Origin: Anaerolineae bacterium
GTDB lineage: Bacteria; Chloroflexota; Anaerolineae; Aggregatilineales; Phototrophicaceae
Direction: 5' to 3'
NCBI GenBank assembly: GCA_030950085.1
Contig: JAUZRW010000053.1
Location: 1 to 36,414 of the forward strand
Length of the DNA: 36,414 nt
Below the pieces are notes generated by a model. It worked only from the letters and a program-made list of their open reading frames with translations, had not been told where the DNA came from and made no database searches. Of this stretch, positions 7,146 through 15,006 are shown piece after piece. Each line of letters starts with the position of its first letter. Position 1 is the first letter of the stretch. The translations under genes were made by a program, and so were the position numbers.

Positions 7146-8387
7146 ATGTTGTCGCAGTTGGGAACAGGGCGCACGCTTCTCCGCTCAGTTTTATTTTTTG
7201 TCATTATTGCAACCTTGCCTTTCTATGTGGTGGGTTTTGTGCTGATTGGGGGGTCAAGCAACGACGCTGAAATCGAAACTGGCTTAGAAACCCCAGCAAC
7301 AGAAGCACCACTTGGAGACGATATCACATCAACGGCGACCAATACGCCGCGTCCAACCGCTTCGCCAACCTCACTAGGCGGTGGATTGGGTCCGACTCCG
7401 TTCCAGTTTATTCCACCGGCAACTCGTGTTCCCATTAGCACAATCACACCGATTCCTGCCATTATTCCAAGCGATACACCTGCGCCGTCACTCACACCTA
7501 ATATTGATACCGATGGTGATGGCGTGCTAGACCATAACGATACCTGCCGCACAGACCCCGGTCCTGCCGAATCCAACGGCTGCCCTGATTTTGACCTTGA
7601 TGATGATGGTATCCTAAACGTCAATGATAATTGTCCCAATGCCTTTGGTCCAGAAAGCACCAATGGCTGCCCCGATAGCGATAATGATGGCGTGACAGAT
7701 GATGTTGATGCTTGCCCGAATGTATTTGGAGATGGCGCAGATGGTTGTCCGCTGCCGGTTGATAGTGACGGAGACGGCGTGGCAGATGATGTCGATGCTT
7801 GCCCGAACGAATTTGGCGACGGGGCAGATGGCTGTCCGCTGCCGGTTGATAGTGACGGAGATGGCGTAGCAGATGATGTCGATGCGTGTCCGAATGTATT
7901 TGGAGATGGGGCAGATGGTTGTCCGCTGCCGGTTGATAGTGACGGAGACGGCGTGACAGATGATGTCGATGCTTGCCCGAATGTATTTGGCGATGGTGCA
8001 GATGGCTGTCCGCTGCCGGTTGATAGTGACGGAGACGGCGTAGCAGATGATGTCGATGCTTGCCCGAATGTATTTGGAGACGGAGCAGATGGCTGCCCAC
8101 TCCCTGTTGATAGCGATGGCGATACCGTACCGGATGCACAAGATGATTGCCCCAATGAAGCCGGTTTGCCAATATTAAACGGTTGCCCCGACAGCGACGG
8201 CGATAGCGTGATTGATAGTGCTGATGCCTGCCCGAATGTATTTGGAGATGGCACTGATGGCTGTCCGCTTCCGGTTGATAGTGATGGTGATGGCGTGACT
8301 GATGATGTTGATGCGTGTCCGAATGTGTTTGGTAATGGAGCAGATGGTTGCCCACTTCCAGAAAGCACCCAAGAACCGCCTCCCTAA
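7146..8387 (+). CDS. Membrane-anchored thrombospondin type-3 repeat protein
   Basis: A 413-residue surface protein. Residues 14-36 form one membrane segment (signal anchor). Then comes a Thr/Pro-rich linker to about residue 118, then ten calcium-binding TSP type-3 repeats of the form DSDGDGVxDxxDxCPNxxG…GCP, ending in a short Pro-rich tail. The Asp-rich loops bind Ca2+ and the paired cysteines would form disulfides outside the cell. There is no OmpA domain or wall-anchor motif at the C-terminus, so it is likely a rigid stalk projecting from the membrane. Five repeats (7674-8108) are near-identical 87-bp units. AAGGGA lies 7 bases before the ATG. Long antisense open frames over the repeats reflect codon bias only. 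Confidence 0.88.
   Translation: MLSQLGTGRTLLRSVLFFVIIATLPFYVVGFVLIGGSSNDAEIETGLETPATEAPLGDDITSTATNTPRPTASPTSLGGGLGPTPFQFIPPATRVPISTITPIPAIIPSDTPAPSLTPNIDTDGDGVLDHNDTCRTDPGPAESNGCPDFDLDDDGILNVNDNCPNAFGPESTNGCPDSDNDGVTDDVDACPNVFGDGADGCPLPVDSDGDGVADDVDACPNEFGDGADGCPLPVDSDGDGVADDVDACPNVFGDGADGCPLPVDSDGDGVTDDVDACPNVFGDGADGCPLPVDSDGDGVADDVDACPNVFGDGADGCPLPVDSDGDTVPDAQDDCPNEAGLPILNGCPDSDGDSVIDSADACPNVFGDGTDGCPLPVDSDGDGVTDDVDACPNVFGNGADGCPLPESTQEPPP
7674..8108 (+). repeat. Five tandem 87-bp coding repeats
   Basis: Units start at 7674, 7761, 7848, 7935 and 8022. Each encodes 29 residues (DSDGDGVADDVDACPNVFGD…) and they differ by only a few bases, which suggests recent expansion by slippage or unequal recombination. 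Two further similar units (8190 and 8277) follow after an 81-bp diverged unit. Confidence 0.9.
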
Positions 8388-8430
8388 TTCTTGGAAGGTA
8401 TCTTATTATTCACTGAAATTGTCTCTGCAT

Positions 8431-9819
8431 TTAACGATTATCTATTGCTGCCGCGACGATTTCAGCGATGACACGATAGCCGAGTGGTGCAGGGTGTCCA
8501 TCTGTAGAGGGCAGGTAAAGTGCTTCGCCGATACGGTCTTGTAATGCCGATAAACTATCGACCCATGCGATAGACTCTGTATCCAAAAAGTTAATGATTG
8601 CTTGCCTCATGACAGTTTCATCAGCGACAAGGCGCTCATAATCTGTCGATAATGACCCATCTTGCCTCATCATCACATCTGCATAGACCAATTCTTTTGT
8701 TGGAATCAGAACAAGCAAGAACTGAATGTCATTTGCTGCTGTCAGTCGTTGTATTTGTGATAGTGAGATTTGAGTGATGCGTAGACCTTCAAGAATGCGA
8801 GGGTCATCTTGTCGTAAGGCAACCCAACGATAATTCGGTGTAAAAAAGGTGATATTATCCGCGCCATAATAAATCGGCATGTCCCAAGCGAAGTTATCTT
8901 GCTCGGCTGCTATGGTGTCGGCGACGCTATTCAAATCATACTGTGTATTAATCCAATTGGGCCACGCATTGCGCCCATCTAATAATTGCCCTAATGCCGT
9001 ATCGTTGCGAATACGAGACGCTAAAGAGGGTGTCGTATATTGTTGAATAAGGCGGTTTTCAAAATCCCAATATTGCCGTAGTTGCCGTGTTGCTTCTCTA
9101 CTGATGTCATATTCAAATGCCATGTCTTCTGGTGATAATTCTCGCATATCGGCATAGGCATCTATTGAATAGACAATACGATAAGCATCTGCAATGTCGT
9201 TACCAAAATACAGAGCAACAACAATCGTTTGTGGGTCTAGTTCTAGCGCCTCCTCAGCGAGTTGAACATACTGTACAGCGCCGTATCCACCACGCGCCAT
9301 ATTGTAAACAGACAGTCCTGTTAAATCAGAAAGCCCTGCTGACCATGTTTCATCAACAGCCGCATTGACACCCCATGTTTGCGAATCACCAATAGCGACA
9401 ATATTTGCTGTTTCTAGCGCAGAGGGATTGCGCCAACCGCGTGCATCATGACCAGAAAAATTAGGGCGATATCGGCTACCCAACAAAGGGTCAGGGAGTG
9501 TCATTGATTGCGGTACAGGTAAGGTGCGTTGCAGCCAAGGTGCGGCTAATTCGAGAAGGATAATCAAAACAGCTAGACTCAGAATCATGAGTGACAGGTT
9601 GAACAAGATAGAATCTAAGCGTGCGAAACCAACAATTGCTAAGGCTATCCCAAACCATAGCAACATGATTTGATAAGGTCCGATACCTGGCGCAGCACTC
9701 GGACGCAGCTCCAGTAATAAGGCGAACAAAACGACCAATAGACCGACAACGCCGATACTTCTTTGCTTCCATGTTAATGACACTAAAAAGCTCCCGTCTC
9801 GTTCTCTATCATCTCTCAT
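8431..9819 (-). CDS. Membrane-anchored SGNH/GDSL hydrolase
   Basis: The protein has three membrane segments near the N-terminus (about residues 21-38, 48-66 and 69-93), then an extracytoplasmic SGNH domain. The catalytic blocks are visible: GDSQTWG (Ser146), ARGGYG (Gly178), YFGNDIAD (Asn207) and, near the C-terminus, TDGHPAPLGY with the Asp and His. Such enzymes hydrolyse or transfer acyl groups on surface polysaccharides or lipids; AlgX/AlgJ-like acetyl transfer is one possibility. The substrate cannot be read from the sequence. I took the ATG at 9819; a TTG at 9831 would add four residues. The start faces the divergent SDR gene, so their promoters overlap each other's 5' ends. Confidence 0.85.
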   Translation of the reverse strand: MRDDRERDGSFLVSLTWKQRSIGVVGLLVVLFALLLELRPSAAPGIGPYQIMLLWFGIALAIVGFARLDSILFNLSLMILSLAVLIILLELAAPWLQRTLPVPQSMTLPDPLLGSRYRPNFSGHDARGWRNPSALETANIVAIGDSQTWGVNAAVDETWSAGLSDLTGLSVYNMARGGYGAVQYVQLAEEALELDPQTIVVALYFGNDIADAYRIVYSIDAYADMRELSPEDMAFEYDISREATRQLRQYWDFENRLIQQYTTPSLASRIRNDTALGQLLDGRNAWPNWINTQYDLNSVADTIAAEQDNFAWDMPIYYGADNITFFTPNYRWVALRQDDPRILEGLRITQISLSQIQRLTAANDIQFLLVLIPTKELVYADVMMRQDGSLSTDYERLVADETVMRQAIINFLDTESIAWVDSLSALQDRIGEALYLPSTDGHPAPLGYRVIAEIVAAAIDNR

Positions 9820-9870
9820 GATATGATGCAAGAAATCATCTTAGCAACTTTCCGAATAGGAGTCGAGGTC

Positions 9871-10902
9871 GTGCTGGCTTGTGTGACAGGTGGCACAGGG
9901 TTTATTGGGTCACATATTGTCCGAGTATTATTGGCGGATGGGCATGATGTTCGTGTGTTGCACCGAGCAAGTTCAAAAATGACCGTATTGGAGGGGCTTT
10001 CTTTTACATCGTATCTTGGAGATGTTACGGATATCGAGTCTTTGCAGAAAGCCTTTAGCGGTTGTGATTGGGTGTTTCATGTGGCTGCTGTAGCCGATTA
10101 CTGGCAAGCCGATAACGAGTGGATGTTTGCTGTCAATGTCGAGGGGACACGCAATGTCTTAGAAGCAGCCCGATATGCCAATGTCAAGCGTGTTATTTTT
10201 ACAAGTAGTGCTGCAACGATTGGCTTGCCTACAGACGACACGCCTAGCGATGAAAGTGTCGCCTTCAACTTAGAACCCGATAACTTCCCATATGGCTATA
10301 GTAAATTATTAGCGGAAAAAGTCGTCTATGAAGCCGTTGAACAGGGGCAAGATGTTGTCACTCTCAATCCATCCATTGTCATTGGCGCTGGCGATTTGAA
10401 CCTGATTTCTGGTACATTCATTATTCAAATTGCACAATCACAGTGGTTAACGCCCTTGTCGCAAGGTGGTTTTGGGGTGATAGATGTTCGTGATGTTGCG
10501 GCTTCACACTTGGCGGCTGCAAAAAATGGACGCACAGGAGAACGCTATATCTTGAACACTCAAAATTTTACGACTGCGGAATGGTTTAATTTAATTGCTG
10601 ATGTGGTGGGTGTTGCGCCGCCGATAGTCACAGTGCCAAAGTTCTTATTGTCAATTGTCGCCAATATAGTCACAGGATTGCGACGGCTCGGTATTCAAAC
10701 ACCACTAGATGCCAATCAGGTACGTTTGGGTAGTCGTTATATCTATTTTGATGCTTGTAAAGCGCAGCGTGAATTGCATCAACCTCAAAATGATATGCGC
10801 CAAAGTGTGCAAGATACCTATAATTGGTATTTGGCACACGGCTATATTGAGAAAACGTGGTATACAAGATTATTGCAACGTATAGGGAAACTCATTAATT
10901 GA
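9871..10902 (+). CDS. Extended SDR, NAD(P)-dependent epimerase/dehydratase family (HpnA/dihydroflavonol reductase-like)
   Basis: The Rossmann motif VTGGTGFIGSHIV is at the N-terminus, followed by YLGDVTD, VFHVAAVADYW, NVEGTRNVLEAA, the active-site Ser region FTSSAATIG and the catalytic YGYSKLLAEK (YxxxK). This arrangement fits the dihydroflavonol-4-reductase-like branch that includes HpnA, involved in hopanoid biosynthesis in some bacteria; no hopanoid genes are nearby, so the substrate is open. The start is probably the GTG at 9871, because AGGAG lies 8 bases upstream and the beta strand begins directly after; an in-frame ATG at 9823 lacks a ribosome binding site and overlaps the divergent hydrolase gene. 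It ends 4 bases before the convergent response-regulator gene. Confidence 0.85.
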   Translation: MLACVTGGTGFIGSHIVRVLLADGHDVRVLHRASSKMTVLEGLSFTSYLGDVTDIESLQKAFSGCDWVFHVAAVADYWQADNEWMFAVNVEGTRNVLEAARYANVKRVIFTSSAATIGLPTDDTPSDESVAFNLEPDNFPYGYSKLLAEKVVYEAVEQGQDVVTLNPSIVIGAGDLNLISGTFIIQIAQSQWLTPLSQGGFGVIDVRDVAASHLAAAKNGRTGERYILNTQNFTTAEWFNLIADVVGVAPPIVTVPKFLLSIVANIVTGLRRLGIQTPLDANQVRLGSRYIYFDACKAQRELHQPQNDMRQSVQDTYNWYLAHGYIEKTWYTRLLQRIGKLIN

Positions 10903-10906
10903 TGGG

Positions 10907-11272
10907 CTAATTGATATATTGCAGCACCATCGACAGCAATTTTTGGGCGCTGGCAGGTTTTGGTAAATAGCCATCGCAACCTGCCGCAAGATATATCCGA
11001 CGGTCTGCATCATTTGTATCCGCCGTGAATGCAACAATGGGGATTGTCGATAATTCTGGCTTGGCTTTAATGCGATTGGTAGCTTCTAAGCCGCTAATAT
11101 CGGGCAAATTAATATCCATCAAAATCAAATCAGGGCGTTTAATCGCAGCTTCTTCAACCCCTGTAATGCCATTTTCCGCACCAAAGACTTCATAACCCCC
11201 GATATGACGTAGAATCCGACACACTAAATCCATATTCTGAGGATTATCTTCAATATAAAGAATACGAGTCAT
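10907..11272 (-). CDS. Single-domain response regulator (CheY-like)
   Basis: This 121-residue receiver-only protein has the acidic pocket IEDN (Glu8/Asp9), phospho-acceptor Asp53 in LILMDINLPD, Thr84 in AFTAD and Lys105 in YLPKPAS. It has no output domain, so it must act by protein contact or in a phosphorelay. The PQNM after the acidic pocket and the ALTA/FTAD-type switch region are usual in DivK-like receivers paired with hybrid kinases. The ATG at 11272 has AGGAG 8 bases upstream; a start at 11290 would add six residues without support. It follows another receiver gene (11404-11793) on the same strand and is about 48% identical to it by eye. Confidence 0.92.
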   Translation of the reverse strand: MTRILYIEDNPQNMDLVCRILRHIGGYEVFGAENGITGVEEAAIKRPDLILMDINLPDISGLEATNRIKAKPELSTIPIVAFTADTNDADRRIYLAAGCDGYLPKPASAQKLLSMVLQYIN

Positions 11273-11403
11273 GCACCATGCTCCTGACAAAGCCTATCAT
11301 GAAAATTAAAAACTGAAGCACCTAAGAAAATAAACATTTTACTCTAGCATAGCGCATCATAAGAGTTTACCAAATATAACACAGTATTAAGGGGGAATCA
11401 ATT

Positions 11404-11793
11404 CTATCCTGAATTGGATTCGCGTTTAGATGTCAAAAATCGTGTCACCATATCTAGTAATTGGTCTTTGTCAAAGGGTTTTGAAATATAGTAATCACAA
11501 CCAGCCGCTAGACAGCGTTCTTCATCACCATACATCGCATTAGCCGTTAACGCGATAATCGGAATATGGTGCAATGCGCTTTGTGCTTTAATGCGCTTCG
11601 TTGCTTCCAGACCATCAATATCGGGTAAGTTAACATCCATTAAAATCAAATCAGGTCGCTCATCTTCTGCAATTTGCACACCAGATAAGCCATTCTCCGC
11701 TTCTAACACGGTATACCCCCCACGCTTGAGTATTTTCCGCACGAGGCGCATATTTTGCGGATTATCTTCCACACAGAGGATTCTCGCTGTCAT
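11404..11793 (-). CDS. Single-domain response regulator (DivK/CheY-like)
   Basis: This 129-residue receiver has an Asp pocket (VEDN), phospho-acceptor Asp53 (LILMDVNLPD), Thr83 (ALTANAM) and Lys105 (YISKPFD). A short Ser-rich tail follows and there is no DNA-binding domain. AAGGAG lies 9 bases before the ATG. It probably forms a unit with the second receiver 113 bases downstream and the small protein upstream (80 bases away), all on the minus strand. The kinase partner is not adjacent; the histidine kinases at 2306 and 21612 are candidates only. Confidence 0.93.
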   Translation of the reverse strand: MTARILCVEDNPQNMRLVRKILKRGGYTVLEAENGLSGVQIAEDERPDLILMDVNLPDIDGLEATKRIKAQSALHHIPIIALTANAMYGDEERCLAAGCDYYISKPFDKDQLLDMVTRFLTSKRESNSG

Positions 11794-11873
11794 GTTAACC
11801 TGTCTCCTTATCGACTTCTGCCATAGTATAGCATTGATTTATCGGATACAAGTGAGTGGATTTTAACTTTCTG

Positions 11874-12257
11874 TTATGCAAAGTCTTCATCGCCAGCCCC
11901 GACAGGCTCATTGGTGGTGGTTACGCTTGTCCAATTCGGGTTATCAGCGCGTAAATGACCGAAAATCGGTTTTTCATTGCGTAAGACATCCACAAACATC
12001 ATCATATTATCGACAGGCATAAAAATCGAACCCTGTTTGTCTTCCAAGTTCACCTGTGGGGCGGGGTAGTCACTATCCGACGACAAAAAGTAGACATCAA
12101 GGCGATAGTCACTATTATCTTGTGTCCCTATCCCTGTACAACGCACTAGCCCTCGAATCTGCGCTATCACGCCATCAAAATCACGTTCTTCTAATTGACG
12201 AAAAATGACCATGTAATTTTTAATTTCAAATACTGCGACAGGTAAATCTGTTGCCAT
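11874..12257 (-). CDS. Conserved-looking hypothetical protein, 127 residues
   Basis: A small soluble acidic protein with no signal peptide or membrane segment. It begins MATDLPVAVFEIKNYMVIF and has a hydrophobic beta-type core (LDVYFLSS; GSIFMPVDNMMMFVDVLRNEKPIFGHL) and a flexible, acidic C-terminus. I do not recognise a family. AGGAG lies 9 bases before the ATG. Its position just upstream of two receiver genes on the same strand suggests cotranscription and perhaps a signalling role. Confidence 0.7.
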   Translation of the reverse strand: MATDLPVAVFEIKNYMVIFRQLEERDFDGVIAQIRGLVRCTGIGTQDNSDYRLDVYFLSSDSDYPAPQVNLEDKQGSIFMPVDNMMMFVDVLRNEKPIFGHLRADNPNWTSVTTTNEPVGAGDEDFA

Positions 12258-12382
12258 CGGTTCTTACTCCTGTGTAGATAACTGAGTCATGTGTTGATTA
12301 TAACTTGTGGACAAAATTCTACAAAACCCTGATTTTCCATCACTTGCCTGTTTGCCATTGTAGCACAGGTTGAGGCTCTCAT

Positions 12383-12664
12383 ATGATACGTTTCGTGCTG
12401 ACTCTGCGAAATCCTAACAAGGCGAATTTTTACGGATCGTTTCTAATCGTTTTCATCAGATTATGCAACTCTACTCTAGCTATCCCGTATATTCGTTCAC
12501 TCATTTTTATGGGCTTAAAGTTCCCGTTAGGGATTGCCACATTCATTATGACTGTGATTGCTGTTGTCCTACCTCTAGGCTTCATCAGTGCGCCGTTTAC
12601 CTATGATATTGCTAATAAGCCCCTTTCGGGGTTTCACCGCGTCTCACACAAAATTGTAAGGTGA
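12383..12664 (+). CDS. Doubtful small membrane protein frame
   Basis: A 93-codon frame with one strong hydrophobic stretch (about residues 41-70) and GAGG 8 bases before the ATG. Its last 20 codons lie inside the 90-bp palindromic repeat, so its stop is supplied by the repeat. Codon use is not distinctive and I recognise no family. It may be a chance frame or a gene remnant cut by the repeat. Confidence 0.2.
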   Translation: MIRFVLTLRNPNKANFYGSFLIVFIRLCNSTLAIPYIRSLIFMGLKFPLGIATFIMTVIAVVLPLGFISAPFTYDIANKPLSGFHRVSHKIVR

Positions 12665-12690
12665 GACGCGGTGTTAGTGTATTATCATAG
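12601..12690. repeat. 90-bp three-arm palindromic element related to the CRISPR-like repeats
   Basis: The outer arms CTATGATA (12601-12608) and TATCATAG (12683-12690) are perfectly complementary, with CTAA/TTAG pairing inside them. Between them are two hairpins: CCCC-tttc-GGGG (12620-12631) and a 13-bp perfect stem CACCGCGTCTCAC/GTGAGACGCGGTG with a 13-base loop (12635-12673). Together they can fold as a three-way junction. Read on the minus strand, the big hairpin and the GAAA-looped hairpin line up with the second repeat at 1228-1280 and its tail. The G-stem keeps pairing there through a G-T pair. Confidence 0.75.
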
Positions 12691-12848
12691 ATAGATGGGT
12701 AACAGTTCACCTATCCTAAAATCTAATTCATTGCTTTATTCGATTGAATTCTTAACCTGTATTAATCTTTTTTCAAACGTTGAACGTGTTATAGTGAATG
12801 TATGATAAACGTTGCTTCATGGACAATCAGTAGATTTCAGGAGTTCAT

Positions 12849-14315
12849 ATGCGAAAGCTCAAATGGATTATTCCTTTTTTCCTCATTATCATTTCCGCCT
12901 CTTCAACGGTTGCCCAACAGTGCTTGTCAATTGTCACTGCGGCGCTTGAACAGGCAGGTAACGAATGCAGTTTAACCGAACGCAATCAAGTGTGTTATGG
13001 CTATATAAATGTCAATGCGCTGCCAAGTGTTAATCCCAATAACTTCAGTTTTGATGTGCAGGGTGATATCGTCCCTGTTGAGCAAGTCGCCGCACTAGAA
13101 CTCAGCCCATTCGATGAAGACACAGGAGAATGGGGTGTTGTCATTGCTCGGTTACAAGCCCAACTGCCCGATACATTACCCGGTCAGAATGTAACCATCG
13201 TGTTTTTTGGTGGGGTCAGTATGCTGAATGATGGTATAGATGCGAGTGGCATTCAGGCATTTCGTTTTGAGACGGGTATTGGGGCAGGACGCTGTTTCGG
13301 ATTAGCGCCGGATGGCATTATCATCGACACACCGGATGAGGCTTCCTTTTTGACATTCGACATTAACGGGGTCGAGGTGACACTGGGTTCGAAGGCGTTC
13401 TTGCAGACCGTTCCCAATGCTGCGGGTAGCGACGAAAGTATGTTGCGAATTGGCATGATTGAAGGCTTAGGGTTTATCACAGCCGAAGGGCAAACAACAA
13501 GAATCTCTAATGGTCAGCAAACCACTATTCCGCTTGATACCAACCTTGAGGCTAAGGGCGCACCGAGTCCGCCAAGCGACTTTGAAATTGGCTCACTTGC
13601 TTCAATGTCAGCCTTTGTTGGCAGCTTAGAATTTAACAATAGCGGCACAGGCAATGAGCCACCTTCAATTGAGACTGCGCCGCCTCCAATTGAAACTGAA
13701 GCCGTTTCCATTCCCTGTACGATATCCACAGATAGGGGCTTTAGCGCAGCTTTACGGGTTGGACCCGGACTTAATCGTACACACCGAGCATGGTTAGCCG
13801 CGAATCGAGAGGTGACAGTCACTGGAATCTCGGACGATGGCGAGTGGTGGCAACTGGATAAATTTGAGGCTTTTCCATCTGGGGCAGACTTAGTTCTCGA
13901 ATTGTGGGTACGGGTTGATGAAGTTACTGCGCGAGGCGATTGTGACAGCATTGGTGCGACGGATGCGCCGCCGATTATTGCCCCACCGCAACCACAACGA
14001 CCATCACCGACCCCCTCAGAGGGCGGCGGTATTCCTCCTATTGTGGTCACAGAAGAGACGCAAGAACCGATAGTCACTTACTGGACTGAGGATGTGTCAA
14101 CTTCGCACTTTGAGACATGCACAAACATCAATTGGTATATTGAATTTGTGAGTGCCGTGCATCTGGTGGGTGATGGCGCGGGACTTGTTCCACTTTCCGG
14201 TATCACAGGCTCATACCAAGTTTGTCCAAGTATAACGACGACTTACTATATTCGTGTCACTTACCCTGATGGTTTTCAAGAAGATTTTCCGGTAACAGTG
14301 CTAAGAAACTATTGA
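12849..14315 (+). CDS. Secreted SH3-like multi-domain protein
   Basis: 488 residues. A Sec signal peptide (MRKLKWIIPFFLIIISASS…TVAQQ, cleavage about residue 22) is followed by an N-terminal domain with cysteines (residues 25-160). A segment at about 170-235 (VTLGSKAFLQ…MIEGLGFITAEGQTTRISNGQQTTIP) resembles FecR-like domains. An SH3b-like domain follows at about 288-365 (AALRVGPGLNRTHRAWLAANREVTVTG…WWQLD…LWVRVDE), then a Pro/Thr linker and a C-terminal Ig-like segment (about 410-488) with two cysteines. SH3b domains in exported proteins often bind cell-wall peptides. AGGAG lies 5 bases before the ATG. It is not clearly in an operon and the exact function is unknown. Confidence 0.8.
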   Translation: MRKLKWIIPFFLIIISASSTVAQQCLSIVTAALEQAGNECSLTERNQVCYGYINVNALPSVNPNNFSFDVQGDIVPVEQVAALELSPFDEDTGEWGVVIARLQAQLPDTLPGQNVTIVFFGGVSMLNDGIDASGIQAFRFETGIGAGRCFGLAPDGIIIDTPDEASFLTFDINGVEVTLGSKAFLQTVPNAAGSDESMLRIGMIEGLGFITAEGQTTRISNGQQTTIPLDTNLEAKGAPSPPSDFEIGSLASMSAFVGSLEFNNSGTGNEPPSIETAPPPIETEAVSIPCTISTDRGFSAALRVGPGLNRTHRAWLAANREVTVTGISDDGEWWQLDKFEAFPSGADLVLELWVRVDEVTARGDCDSIGATDAPPIIAPPQPQRPSPTPSEGGGIPPIVVTEETQEPIVTYWTEDVSTSHFETCTNINWYIEFVSAVHLVGDGAGLVPLSGITGSYQVCPSITTTYYIRVTYPDGFQEDFPVTVLRNY

Positions 14316-14363
14316 TGTCACAAGAAGTAGGCAGCAATAGAAAATTTCGGTAAAACAGCAGAT

Positions 14364-14392
14364 GAAGCAGGCTTTCTTGCATGGCTTGCTTC
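14364..14392. terminator. Hairpin between convergent genes, possible bidirectional terminator
   Basis: GAAGCAGGCT (14364-14373) pairs with GGCTTGCTTC (14383-14392), a 10-bp stem with two G-T pairs and a 9-base loop. It sits between the stops of the convergent genes at 14315 (+) and 14392 (-). No strong T-run follows on the plus strand, so termination is only likely, not certain. Confidence 0.4.
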
Positions 14393-14943
14393 TACTTAAA
14401 AATATCACTCAGCTTTATTGACAAGTTGGGTAGAACATCGCCGCCATTAAGCGTGTCATTTTCATGCACAGTGCGAACAGGCTTAGTGGGTCGGTGGATT
14501 TCGATATACTTATCTTCGGGGCGCACTATCCAGACAACTGTTCCAGCAGCGAGATAATTGCTCAGTTTAATCGTCAATTTTTTGTTCTCGGCAACACTGT
14601 CAGATGAAACAACTTCCACCGCTAAATCAGGCGGATTAGGATTGTAGCCACTTTTGGCTAAGTCAGCTTGTTTTTCGTAGCTAATAAAGGCAACATCGGG
14701 TGCATATCGTTCGCCTGAAACGATGTAGCCACCTGCCTCGCCTGTTAGATGCCCGATATCATGTTGTTTCAAGTAAATATAGATTTCACCTGCAATTCGC
14801 TGTCCAATTTTGGAAATAAATGGATTACTTGGCACTTCAAATATCTCCCCCCCGATGTATTCAAACAACCTATCGACATTTTCTGGTAGCAAAACAAAGT
14901 CATCAAAGTCGTCAACAGTATATTTGTGTTCCTGGATGGTCAT
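14392..14943 (-). CDS. Uma2-family (DUF820) PD-(D/E)XK nuclease-fold protein
   Basis: This 183-residue protein follows the Uma2 pattern: an N-terminal YTVDDFDDFVLLPE…RLFEYIGGEIFEV, then YAPDVAFISY (the PD element), PPDLAVEVVSSDS (the ExV element), KLSNYLAAGTVVWIVRPEDKYIEIH and a C-terminal LPNLSIKLSDIF. The fold is that of restriction-type nucleases and the PD…ExV residues are intact. The family is abundant in Cyanobacteria and Chloroflexota, often in many copies, and its function is not settled. GAGGA precedes the ATG. It lies 63 bases downstream of tal-pgi on the same strand but is probably unrelated in function. Confidence 0.93.
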   Translation of the reverse strand: MTIQEHKYTVDDFDDFVLLPENVDRLFEYIGGEIFEVPSNPFISKIGQRIAGEIYIYLKQHDIGHLTGEAGGYIVSGERYAPDVAFISYEKQADLAKSGYNPNPPDLAVEVVSSDSVAENKKLTIKLSNYLAAGTVVWIVRPEDKYIEIHRPTKPVRTVHENDTLNGGDVLPNLSIKLSDIFK

Positions 14944-15006
14944 GATGGAATCCTCAAAGCTAACTTTGCTATCCCTTATTGTAATCGCAAATATCCGCCA
15001 AATGCA

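Larger units (their letters stand above)
12258..12848. other. Gene-poor stretch with a 90-bp structured palindrome
   Basis: A 591-base stretch between divergent genes. It contains one weak frame (12383-12664), a 90-bp palindromic element (12601-12690) and A/T-rich sequence at 12700-12845 with TATAGT at 12790 that probably holds the promoter of the next gene. Confidence 0.6.

Noticed and set aside
7223-8368. Long antisense open frames across the TSP type-3 repeats, up to 381 codons
   Set aside because: They arise from the repetitive Asp/Gly-rich codons of the real gene. The translations are Ser/Gly/Pro repeats with no ribosome binding site.
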